64,000 bases of DNA, from contig CM074187.1 in assembly GCA_037179385.1 (NCBI GenBank), positions 5,642,001 to 5,706,000 of the forward strand. Reading direction: 5' to 3'. Below, piece by piece: positions 30,059 to 40,407 of this stretch. Source of the DNA: Holothuria scabra. Taxonomy: Eukaryota > Echinodermata > Holothuroidea > Aspidochirotida > Holothuriidae. Within the stretch, counting starts at the first letter, position 1. Each line of letters begins with the position of its first letter. The notes under the pieces are model-generated. The model was not told the DNA's origin and ran no database searches. It saw only the letters and a program-made list of their open reading frames with translations. Both the position numbers and the translations under genes were made by a program.

Positions 30059-30429
30059 CCTTTAGGCAGGGGTGGCGCCAGGATTTTCCCGACAGGGGGA
30101 CCAGCATTTCAAGGCCCCGACAAAGGCTTTGAGTTAGTCCAGAGGGGGATGCGACTTAACATTTTGAGGCGCGCGCAGGGCGCGAAATTTTATAATTTGG
30201 CCTTCTTTTCAACAAAAACTTAAAAACCTGGAGTTTATTTTGAACACAAAATTTAAAATTTTTTAAATAAATTTTGCTTTTGTGAGGACCATAAACAGTT
30301 GGGGTGTTTATTGAAGGATCTGTCTCCCATTTGGGAAAAATCAAAAAAGTTATATAGGCGACAGCTGTAAATATTTTGGGGTTACACATTTAATCTCCCC
30401 CGTTTCGATAGAAGGGTATCTTAGAGCAA

Positions 30430-30619
30430 AATTCTGGGATTCAATAAGTGGTTGAAAATCGAATGTACAATGCAGGGCTTACAGTTTGTTGATACATGGG
30501 CTGGTTTTGTGAATAGGAGGGACCTTTTTGCCAAAGATGGGTTACACTTGTCTAGCACAGGGGCTAATGAGTTGGGTAGACTGGTTTCTCAGGCTGTTGA
30601 CTCTCAAGTGTCAAACTAG
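30430..30619 (+). pseudogene. CR1-like LINE ORF1 remnant, esterase C terminus
   Basis: The frame reads FVDTWAGFVNRRDLFAKDGL then HLSSTGANELG up to the stop at 30617. The D-x-x-H (DGLH) is the Asp/His end of an SGNH-type esterase domain, which CR1-group LINEs carry in ORF1. Everything upstream, including the catalytic Ser, is missing: the LINE is 5'-truncated here, near 30.4 kb. Confidence 0.75.
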
Positions 30620-30726
30620 GCGCAGGGGCGAGGTCAGCCGTTACAAGGCAGGTATCTGGTTTAGTTTTAGCCAAGACTGATTCTAAAATTAGTGAGAAGA
30701 AGTATTTATCTAGGAAGGTTGGTGAT

Positions 30727-33495
30727 GTGAGGGTCATGTTTGCCAATGTTCGCAGCATTTCCAATAAATTTAATGAGTTTCTTGCACATGTTTCCATAGA
30801 CGATCCTGACTTAGTTGGGGTTACTGAAAGTTGGCTCCATAGTGATATTAGTAATTCTGAAATTCAGGTTCCAGGGTATAAAACTTATAGGCAGGATAGG
30901 GTTGATACTGTTGGTGGTAGAGGTGGCGGGGTCTTGCTGTATGTTAAGGACAGCATAAATTGTGTTGAAGTCACTGACAAGTTTTCTACTGGTTTTGCTA
31001 AGTGCTTGTTTTGTGAACTTAGTCCAATCAATGGGGGTACTCCTTTGGTTGTTGGCATCATTTACCGTTCACCTAACTCTGGTGCTGATAATAATCAGAA
31101 TTTGCTTCAAAGTTTGAAGAATCTTTCTTCTAAGAGGGCGGTTGTGTTTGGGGATTTCAACTTTCCTGATATTGATTGGCATTTATGCACTAGTGGGCCA
31201 CATGGGAGGGAGTTTCTTGGGGCAGTGTCTGATTGTTTCCTCACTCAGCATGTTCTGTTTCCCACTCGTGAGGATAATTGTTTAGATTTGGTGTTAAGTA
31301 CTGATGAAAATCTGGTCAGAAATTTGAGGAGTGGTGGTAAGGTTGGATGTAGTGACCATGACCTTATTAGTTTTGACATTTGTTGTTTCAGTAAACCTCC
31401 AAGTAGTGACAAAACTGTTCTTGACTTCAGTAAAGCTAATTTTAGTCATGCAAAAGAGGAGCTTAGCATAGATTGGGTTGCACATTTGTCTCATTTAGGT
31501 CCTGCTGAAGCTTGGAAATTTTTCAGCAGTACTGTTTCTGATATTACAAAGTTATGTATACCACTCAAGAAGGCTCGGGTGAAAAGTAGGCCTATTTGGA
31601 TTTCTAGGGAGGTACTCAGGGCAACTAGGAAGAAACGTAAGTGTTGGCGACGTTATAAGGCCAGCAAGGATTCTGATGACTTAAGTGCCTACAAGAGTCA
31701 AGAGGTCTTAGTTAAAAATTTGGTTAAGGACACTAAAGCTAGGTTTGAAAAAAGTTGGCCAGTGAGGTTAAGATTAACCCAAAATCTTTCCATGCCTACG
31801 TTAGGTCTAAGCAGCATGTTTAGGAGGGGTTGGGCCACTTCATGATGTGAATGGTTCATTAGTTAGTGATCATCAGGATATGGCTAATTTGTTAAATGAT
31901 TATTTTGTATCTGTTTTTACCAAGGAGTCATCTGTCATGGGGATTTGTAGGGGTTCTGATATCCCTTCTTCAATGAGTGACATTGTGTTCTCTGAGGAGC
32001 TGGTTCTGAAAAAATTAAAGAGTTTGAAGACAAGTAAGGCTCCTGGGCCAGATGGGATCCATCCCGCCATCCTTCATGAATGCTCTGAGGTTTTATCAGT
32101 TCCACTATCAATTATTTTTCAGACATGTCTTGACTCAAATTTTGTTCCTACTGACTGGCGGGTTGCTAATGTCACTCCAATTTTTAAAAAGGGGGATCGG
32201 AGTTCACCTTGTAATTACAGGCCAGTCAGTTTAACTAGTGTTGTGTGCAAAATTATGGAATCCTTAATCAAGGACTGTTTGCTAAAGCATCTCTTAGATA
32301 ATGGGTTACTCAATCTAACTCAGCATGGTTTCCTACCCAGTAGATCTTGTGTTACAAATTTGCTAAGCTTTCTTGAGGATGTTTCTTTGTCTCTCGATTC
32401 AGGTTCCAGTGTGGACGTCATTTACCTTGACTTCCAAAAAGCTTTTGACAAAGTACCTCTAGGTAGACTCATGGTAAAATTGCATAGGTTAGGCATCATA
32501 GGCAAGTGCGCTCAGTGGATCAATTCGTGGCTCAATGGTAGGTCTCAGAGAGTTGTTGTCAATGGAAATTTTTCTTCCTGGAAAGAAGTCTCAAGTGGTG
32601 TACCACAAGGTTCTGTTCTTGGCCCACTTCTTTTCTTAATTTTCATAAATGATATTGATAGCTCTGTCACTTCCAGTATAAGTAAGTTTGCTGATGATAC
32701 AAAGCTCTATAGGAAGGTTGGAGGAAAGGATGATTCTTTATTGCTTCAGAAAGATCTGGATAGGTTATTTTCATGGTCTCAGACTTGGCAAATGTCTTTT
32801 AATGCTGATAAGTGCAAAGTCCTCCACTTTGGTTCTAAGAATCCCCACCATGATTATACTATGAATGGTACTAATCTGAACAAAGTGACTTCTGAGAAAG
32901 ACCTTGGTGTAGTTATTACAAGAGATTTAAAGTCATCTAGGCAGTGTGCAGCTACTGCTGCAAGGGCAAATAGGGTGCTTGGGTTGATCAGGAGGAATTT
33001 TAAGAGTTTTAGTAAAGAAATTGTGCTAAATTTGTATAAGCAGCTAGTTCGACCCCATCTCGACTATGCTGCACAGGCCTGGAGTCCCTTCTTTGAAAAG
33101 GACAAATTGCTTTTAGAGCAAGTTCAGAAGAGAGCTACCCGACTCATACCTGAGGTTAAAAATCTACCTTATTCCCAAAGGCTTAAGCTGCTTGGGCTTA
33201 CCACTTTGGAGCTGAGAAGGATTAGGGGGACATGCTCCAGGTATACAAATTTCTATCTGAAGGGAATCCTTTGTTAGCTTGCAGTTATTTAAAGGTCCAG
33301 AGTAATCCTCGGGTTAGAGGCCATTGCAAAAAGCTTGAAAAGTCTTTTGCTAGACTTGACATTAGGAAGTTCAGTTTCTCTCATAGGGTTGTTAGTGAGT
33401 GGAATAGCCTGCCTGAGTGGGTTGTTAACTCCACATCAGTGCACCGTTTTAAGGTTAATATTGACAAGTTTTTCCATGACTGTGGTAGAATCTAA
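30727..33495 (+). pseudogene. CR1/L2-group LINE ORF2 (endonuclease and reverse transcriptase), frameshifted
   Basis: The APE-type endonuclease comes first: FANVRSISNK, TESWLHSD, GGRGGGVLLYVKD, YRSPNS, FGDFNFPDIDW, GCSDHDLISFD. The RT follows: APGPDG, NYRPVSLTSVVCKIMESL, YLDFQKAFDKVP, GVPQGSVLGPLLF and the catalytic FADD, then a C terminus ending RVVSEWNSLPEWVVN. The frame is broken near 31750 (A run), by a stop and shift near 31815, and in the G run near 33230. The enzyme would nick target DNA and copy LINE RNA, but this copy is dead. It lies inside hAT copy 1, in the plus direction. Confidence 0.93.
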
Positions 33496-33600
33496 TCTTT
33501 CTGGGCTCTTTAGGTGTTGGTGGTTTGCTTTGTTTTGGGGGGTTTTTGGATTACAGGGCATCTTATGGGGCCTTTACAGCCCTCCTTTGCCCTTTAACCT

Positions 33601-33673
33601 GTTATGTTATGTTATGTTATGTTATGTTATGTTATGTTATGTTATGTTATGTTATGTTATGTTATGTTATGTT
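33601..33673 (+). repeat. (GTTAT)n tail of the LINE
   Basis: About 15 units of a 5-bp repeat end the LINE after a short 3' UTR. CR1/L2-type LINEs end in short tandem repeats, not poly(A), so this marks the element's 3' end. Confidence 0.9.
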
Positions 33674-33929
33674 AATCGTACTAGGCCTACCTTCTAATGC
33701 TTCAACACGAGAATAGGTTGCCCGAAAAGTTTTTCCCTTTTTTGAACGAAGATTTGAAAATTAAGAGCTTATTTTATTGCAGAAATTTTGGAATTTAATT
33801 GAAGAAAATTTAGTTTGGGGGTACAGTAATTATGAAATATTTAGGTTTTTTATTAAGTGATATGACTTTCAAGAGCAAAATTAGGTAGAATGTTGGGGTG
33901 ATTAACAGAGTTGGCTTTGGTTATTTATT

Positions 33930-35518
33930 GATTCCTTGCCGTAGGCAGGCAAGGAATCTATGCGATGGTGATGTCGTGTGTGCGTGTGTGGGTGTGTATG
34001 TGTGTGTGTGTGTTTGTGACACTTGCTTGTAAACACGATATCTTAAGATAGGAATGTCCGACACTTTTCATATTTGGTATATAGATTTATCATGTTGAGA
34101 GGAAGAACCCTATTGTTTTTGGTAGAGGTCAAAGGTCATTTGAGGTCACCAGCGATAAAATTGCGACAATTTCAAAAAAAGCTTGTAAACACGATATCTT
34201 CAGATAGGAGTGACCGACACTTTTCATACTTAGTATATAGATTTGTCATGTTGAGAAGAAGAACCCTATTGTTTTTGGTAGAGGTCAAAGGTCATTTGAG
34301 GTCACCAGCGGTAAAACTGCGAAAACGCCGAAAATGGCTTGTAAACACGATATCTTCAGATAGGATTGCCCGACAATTTTCATACTTGGTATATAGATTT
34401 GTCATGTTGAGAGGAAGAACCCTATTGTTTTTGGTAGAGGTCAAAGGTCATTTGAGGTCACCAGCGGTAAAATTGCGAAAACACTGAAAATGGCTTGTAA
34501 ACATGATATCTTCAGTTAGGAGAGACCAACACTCTTCATACTTGGTACATAGATTTTTCATGTTGAGAGAGAGAAGCCTATTGTTTTGGTAGAGGTCAAA
34601 GGTCATTTGAGGTCAATAGCAGTAAAATTGCGAAAACTTCGAAAATGGCTTGTAAACACGATATCTTCAGATAGGATTGCCCGACAACTTTCATACTTGG
34701 TATATAGATTTGTCGTGTTGAGAGGAAGAACCCTATTGTTTTTGGTAGAGGTCAAAGGTCATTTGAGGTCATCAGCGGTAAAACTGCGAAAACACTGAAA
34801 ATGGCTTGTAAACAGGATTTCTTCAAAAAGGAGTGACAGATACTCTTCATATTTGGTATATAGATTTGTCATGTCGAGAGAAAGAAGCCTAGTGCTTTTG
34901 GTAGAATTCAAAGTTCATTTGAGGTCACCAGCGGTAAAATTGGGAAAATCCCGAAAATGGCTTTTAAACATGATTTCTTCAGATAGGAGTGACCAACACT
35001 TCTCATGCTTGGTATATAGGTTTGTCATGTTGAGAGGAAGAAGTCTATTGTTTTTGGCTGAGGTCAAAGGTCATTTGAGGTCATCAGCGGTAAAAATGTG
35101 AAAACACCGAAAATGGCTTGTAAACATGATATCTTCAGATAGGATTGCCCGACAATTTTCATACTTGGTGTATAGATTTTTCATGTTGAGAGAAGGAAGC
35201 CTATTGCTTTTGGTAGAGGTCAAAGGTCATTTGAGGTCACCAGCGGTAAAATTGCCAAAACTTCGAAAATGGCTTGTAAACACAATATCTCCAGATAAGA
35301 GTAGCAGATACTTTTCATATTTGGTATATAGATTTGTCATGTTGAGAGAAAGAAGCCTATTGTTTTTGGTAGAGGTCAAATGTCATTTGAGGTCACCAGG
35401 GGTAAAATTGTGAAAATTCTGTGCCTAAAATGTAAAGAAAAATCTATCAAGCACTTTCAATTTGAAAGCAGGTAAGGTATTTGATGGCAAGGAATCACTA
35501 AGCCTTTTGGCTTTCCGG
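33930..35518 (+). mobile_element. Helentron-associated (HINE-like) non-autonomous element
   Basis: It starts with a hairpin (GATTCCTTGCC/GGCAAGGAATC, 33930-33958). Then come a (GT)n tract (about 33979-34016), nine 156-bp repeats, and a second GGCAAGGAATC at 35486-35496, an inverted match to the start placed inside the 3' end. A terminal stem-loop AAGCC-TTTT-GGCTT (35500-35513) closes it. The empty site is seen in hAT copy 2, where the flanks join as TTATTTG/TTGTAC, so insertion was next to TT with no clear duplication. Asymmetric inverted repeats, a 3' hairpin, core tandem repeats and a TT target fit Helentron-derived HINEs. Confidence 0.72.
34025..35420 (+). repeat. 156-bp minisatellite, 9 units
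   Basis: Unit starts (GCTTGTAAACA-type) are at 34025, 34181, 34337, 34493, 34648, 34804, 34960, 35116 and 35272, that is every 155-156 bp. Each unit contains AGAGGTCAAAGGTCATTTGA followed by GGTCA. 156 is divisible by three, so frames stay open across units (YRFVMLRGRTLLFLVEVKGH), but this is a side effect of the period and not evidence of a protein. Confidence 0.95.
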
Positions 35519-37352
35519 TTGTACGAAGTATCCCTCGAAATTGGAAAATTTTGTCACTTTTACTAATCTGAAGCTTATACTGGAGGAAACTTGTAATTTT
35601 ATGACAGATTTACGGGTTTAATGAAAAAATCTAATCTTCTTACAGGAAAATCAAGTAGGGTGTGATCTGTAGTTTGGTTGGGGTTATTGAATATCATCAT
35701 GCAGATTAAGGAACTCGGACCATATTGGGAAAATTCTCCCGCAAAAACAGTTTGGCTTCCCATACATTTAAAGTTTTATATTTTATATATTGACATAGAC
35801 GGACGGGACCGTTTCAGTTTCGGAGGGGCAGAATTGGCTCTTTTGTCCGAAAAATGTAATTTTGCCCGAATGACAAGCAAAGTGCAGAGCACAGAAATAT
35901 TTTAAAACTGAAGAACCTCCGGACAGCAGGAAATGGCATTTCCCAGGCTCGTACCTAAAAAAAAATCAGTCATTATTTTGAGCTTTCTTTCGCAGTAAAA
36001 TTTTCACTTCATAATATTGTCCTAAAACGAAGAACAATTTGCAAGCTTGCAATGTTCTGTGAAGTAATCTGTTCGACGAAAACACTCTATCTAAGCGGAG
36101 CGCCACCATCGTTGGCGCGGAGCGTACAGAAAATTGTTAAAAAATCTAATCCCTCGGACAGCCGGAACAGGCATTTCCCAGACTTGTAACAAGAAAAGAA
36201 GCAGTCGTTATTTTGAGCTTTCATTTTAAATGAAAGTTTCACTTCAATAGAAAAAGCCGAACTTGCTAAGTGATCAGAAAATTACCAGATAAAAGGGTAC
36301 TGCTGCAATTAATTAGATGTAATGTTCTTGTCTCTTTTCGGGGGAAAACTCTGTAACGGAATCGTCGTTGTAGTCCATTCCAAGGCCCGCTAAAAAGATG
36401 AGATTTTCTACGTAACTTCCAGAACTCCAGACTATAAATGATTTGTGTTCCTATGTATTTGAATTTTTGAAAATATGTCACGTTACAAGGTGGCTTCAAA
36501 TGAATTTTCAGTCAGACTTATTGGGAGACATTTTCACACTACTGTTTATCGTCAGCCTATGTGTAGCTGAAAAAAACCTGTCTGATTTTCATTACCGTTA
36601 CTAGAATTCGGCTGTAGAGGCAGGCCAGGTGGCAGAACATTGGGCACTGCATGCTCCTGAGCAACCTCTCGTCTTTTTTTGTCAGGAAAATTAAGAATTG
36701 TGAGTTTCCTTGAAGAATATGTTCTTCTAGTGAGCAAAATCAAGAAGACCGTCCGGATAACTGAAGTTTATAAGAACCGCATCTTTTATTAGGTTAACGT
36801 GGGCATGCAGATGAAGGCTCCCCGACGAAATTGGGTTTTCTCAACAACAGGGGAAAGCGCAGCCGTCCCGGACGGGGGCATGACCTTGAGGATTGAAGAT
36901 GAGATTAGGGATAACAGAGCTAGTAAGAAGTGATTAAAATAGATTCAGATAGGCATAAAAATACCGTTACAAAAGAATAAAATAGTTCAAAAAGAAAATA
37001 AAAGTTCATGATCATCCTTTCAGTAACTTCGGTCCTTTACGTCCATTTTTAGGCCTCCCCGAAGGAAATTGCCGTCCTTCCACGACGGAGGAGGAGATAG
37101 GACAAGGTGCATGAAATGAGAATTAACCGAGCAAAGAAGAAGTGATTGAAAATCGATTCCGATATGTATTAAAATAGCATTTCAAAACAAAAAATATGTT
37201 CACCCAGCCAGTAATTTCAGTCCTTGTACGTTTTTTTTTATTATTATTTTGTTTTATTTTTTAGGCCTCCCCGACGAAATCTCCGACCTTCCCCGACGGG
37301 GGGGGGGGGCATGGCCCCCGTCCCCCTCGCTGGCGCCACCCCTGCCTTTAGG

Positions 37353-38669
37353 AGCGTTTACTTTCGCCCTTCATACAGTTGCAGGGCATTCTGCACAATT
37401 GTGCCCCACTCAGGCTGAATTTCGGAATAAATTCAGGTAGACTGTGACTGACAAGCTTTATATCTTTGGAATCTCTTGAGTTTTAACTCGTCGGGTTTCA
37501 GGATGCATAATTTTTAAACAGATTTGGAGTGGCTAAAATTGGCTACCTTCGTGTGGATTGAAGTGTGCTCCTAGCATCTGGCATGTTTCTTCCTCATGTA
37601 GGGATTTTTTTCAATTCTTGGGATGCACAAAACCGTTCCAAAATCATAATCGGTGTGGTGGGTAGAATATTTGGGTCTATCAGCTCAAAAAACTGTGAAC
37701 GTTACTCCAAAGATAATGACAACACAGTGCCCGAAATTGTCGAATATCCAAATTCTTTCAAGCATTTGCCCGAATATGGAAAAGTATCATAATAAGGGTA
37801 ACATAGTAACGAAAGATAAAGAGATAAAGAAATCGCGACACATTTGGGAAGCCTATGGCTTAAAAGAAACAGTTATTCTTGAGAATGTTTTTAAACCTTG
37901 TGTAACACAATACCCGATATGGCCGATTATTTTAATATCTTTGCCAAAAAACAGAAGACGCTATAATTAAAATACAATTTTCATGGAAAATAAAAAAGAT
38001 CTGCGACACATTTGAGTAGAATGTGAAAAAAAAGTTTTCATCATCCTAACTTCACACTGTGGTCTGGCAAAAATTTACCCGAAATGGTCAAATATTCGGG
38101 CAAAGGTTAAAAAAATGTTGGGACGTTTTCAATTGCCAAATTAATTCAATGGATAGACAGGTGTTCAGGTGCCCAAAAGTTTGCCATATGTCCTGCTCTA
38201 GAGCCAAATACGGGGAATGGTTATGAGAATCGGGTGATTTGTTTTTCGATACTTTAATGATGCATGGTGACTTCGGGATGTCTTCCGGTAAGTCTGCTTG
38301 AAAATTCATTTCAATACACCTTGAAACGAAACAATTCTGTCAATAAGTGTTACTGATAGAAGAAAAATCATCTACTTCATTTCATCCAATGGGAGTGGTA
38401 CATTTTATCTGATTCTTCTGATCAAAAAAGCGACTGCTAAAATCCCCATAGGCATAATTTTTTCAAAAGTAAAATCATATATAGTCGGAAGTTCGGGCAC
38501 ACAATTTTTTTCCCTTTATATTGAATTTAGCCAAGAGTCTCAATCGACTAAAATTCATTAGCATGTTTTCAATTTCGGTTTGTAGTTTTCCCCGAAAATA
38601 AGCGGGACCATTTCATCGATTGGTAGTGCTACATTTTATCTGGTAATTTTCTGATCAAATAGCGACTGC
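37353..38669. other. Decayed repeat-derived sequence between the two hAT copies
   Basis: No gene. Phrases such as AATTTTCTG and GCCCGAATATGG resemble the interior of the neighbouring hAT family, but no ends are definable. Confidence 0.4.
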
Positions 38670-39330
38670 CTATATCCCCCTGTAAGCCTGGGGAATGTCA
38701 TTTCGACTGTCTCTGGGGTCCGATTTTTCAAAATTTTCTGTTAGCTTTGCGCCAACCAGTGGTGAAGTTCCGGCAAGATATAGTCTCCCTAGCAGCATTT
38801 TAGTTTCAAGTGAACATTTTTTGCGCAAACAGAACCTCGAATTAGCGACTTTTAAGACCATATATAAGCATAGGAAATGAGATTTTTGACTGTCTGAAGT
38901 GGTCATATCTTTCCAAATTTCCCTTTAACTTTAGCCCCAATTTATGGCGGTCCTCCACTTAGACCGCTTCATAGCAGAATTTAAGTTTTAAGAGATCATT
39001 TTTTACAAAAGGAAACTCAAAATAGCGACTGCTTAGATCCACATATAAGCCCGGGAAATGTCATTTTCAACTGTCTGAGGGTCAAATATTTGAAAATGTT
39101 TTGTACGCTTCGCGACAACCAATGGTGGCGCTCCGCTTAGTCTTTCTGGCGGAATTTTAGTTTGGAACGAACTTACGTTTATCTGCAATTGAAACTTCAA
39201 AAAGTGACTGCTTGGATCTCCTTTACAAGTCTGGGAAATGTCTTTTTTGACTGTCTGAGAGGTACGAATTTTCAAATTTTCTGGACGCTCTGCTCCAACT
39301 AGTGGTGGCGCCCCGCTTTGGAATAATTTT
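38670..39330 (-). repeat. Degenerate ~180-bp repeat, about 4 units
   Basis: The motif GGAAATGTCATTTTCAACTG (variants) followed by TTTTCAAATTTTCTG and a GCGCCAACCANTGGTGGC stretch recurs at about 38690, 38870, 39050 and 39232. Related stretches lie in both orientations at 14500, 36120 and 41540, inside the hAT family elements. Confidence 0.7.
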
Positions 39331-39885
39331 TCGAGTGATTTCCCATTTTGAGATAAGTACAGTTCCATATTTGATGTTATTAGCACCTTTGATTAGAAAG
39401 GTCTCGATATGATCAGAACCGGCCCCTACAAATGTAGCCGGGGCTTCAAATTGAAACCATGTTAAATTATGTAGGCTATAGATTGACTCTTTAATCTTCC
39501 AAATTCCTTCTACAAATATTTTTTCCAAATTTTCTGCAAAGGAAGCGTTAGAGCATAAGGCGTTAACTAAGAGAAAAATCATTCATAGTGGGGAGTTCGG
39601 ACAGTCACATACTGTGGGTAACTTCATAATTAGATCGTGAATTTAGCCATATAGTAGCAATCGAGTGAAAAACATTCGCATGTTTCACCTCTACTAGTAT
39701 TCCGATCTGCAGTTTTTCCCGAAAAGCTACATACAAAACAATTTCACCCAATGGGAGTGGTAGATTTTATCTGATAATTTCATGATCACTTAAAAATTTA
39801 ACAAGCTGGGGGGAAACAGCCCCCAGCCAAAAATGACTGAGGGATGCCACCCCCCCTCCTTCCCGGGTCAGAACCCCTTTTTTCA

Positions 39886-39994
39886 TTTGTCCAAATCTCC
39901 AAAAATTACATTCCTACAGTAGTGTTCACACTTAACACAAAAATCAGAAAATTTGGGTGCTTGCCCCTTGAAAAAAAGTCTAGCTACGCCACTG
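39886..39994 (-). mobile_element. hAT-like terminal fragment
   Basis: Ends AGTCTAGCTACGCCACTG, a typical hAT terminus read from the other strand. The inner part (ACATTCCTACAGTAGTGTTC) matches the inverse of 13690-13725. No partner end was found. Confidence 0.5.
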
Positions 39995-40099
39995 TAGCAG
40001 AGGGCATAGATATGCCGGAATTGTTGTCTAGTGTAGCATGGCTGGCAAAAAACGAATACTTCCGTTTTTCAGTGCGCAGTTTCATTTGAAAAATAAGAG

Positions 40100-40259
40100 T
40101 AAGGACATTATTTTTTTACTTAAAAAAATTGTTCTTGCTCGTAGAAAAAGGCGAAAATTTAGCATCACAAATGTACATTTTAGTCAATGGGGTAGGGTGA
40201 GGTGCAAGGTGAAAGTTCCCCCCCCCCCTCCCACGTTTATATTGCTTCCTCCGCCACTG
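40100..40259 (-). mobile_element. hAT-like terminal fragment
   Basis: Inverted match to 13529-13700: TTGTTCTTGCTCGTAGAAAA, AATGGGGTAGGGTGAGGTGC and the end GCTTCCTCCGCCACTG. It represents one end of the same family as the element at 13529-15304. Confidence 0.6.
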
Positions 40260-40407
40260 ACTGTACGTTCCCTTTACAGCCTGTTATAGGAAGTACAAGA
40301 ACTGAGAAAATATTGTTTCAATATCGCGACTTGAGTTAGACGTAACAGGAATAGGTCGGAAGAACTGGAACATGATATTCATCACTACATTGACTGCACA
40401 TATACAG

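Larger units (their letters stand above)
30067..37344. mobile_element. hAT-type element (copy 1) with nested insertions
   Basis: It starts CAGGGGTGGCGCCAGG and ends with the inverse, CTGGCGCCACCCCTG. A perfect 8-bp target duplication CCTTTAGG flanks it (30059-30066, 37345-37352). Removing the LINE (about 30.4-33.7 kb) and the Helentron-like insert (33.93-35.52 kb) leaves about 2.4 kb, close to its inverted sister copy at 40408-42583. The two share ends and interior blocks, such as TTATTAAGTGATATGACTTT. No transposase frame remains, so it is non-autonomous. Confidence 0.88.

Noticed and set aside
34074..35413. Repeated protein-like frames with YRFVMLRGRTLLFLVEVKGH in the 156-bp array
   Set aside because: The period is a multiple of three, so frames stay open by chance. 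Units carry shifts, there is no start context or family match, and the DNA-level repeat explains them.
33930..35518. A CRISPR-like or other prokaryotic repeat array
   Set aside because: Units are 156 bp with no unique spacers, inside a transposon in a eukaryotic genome.
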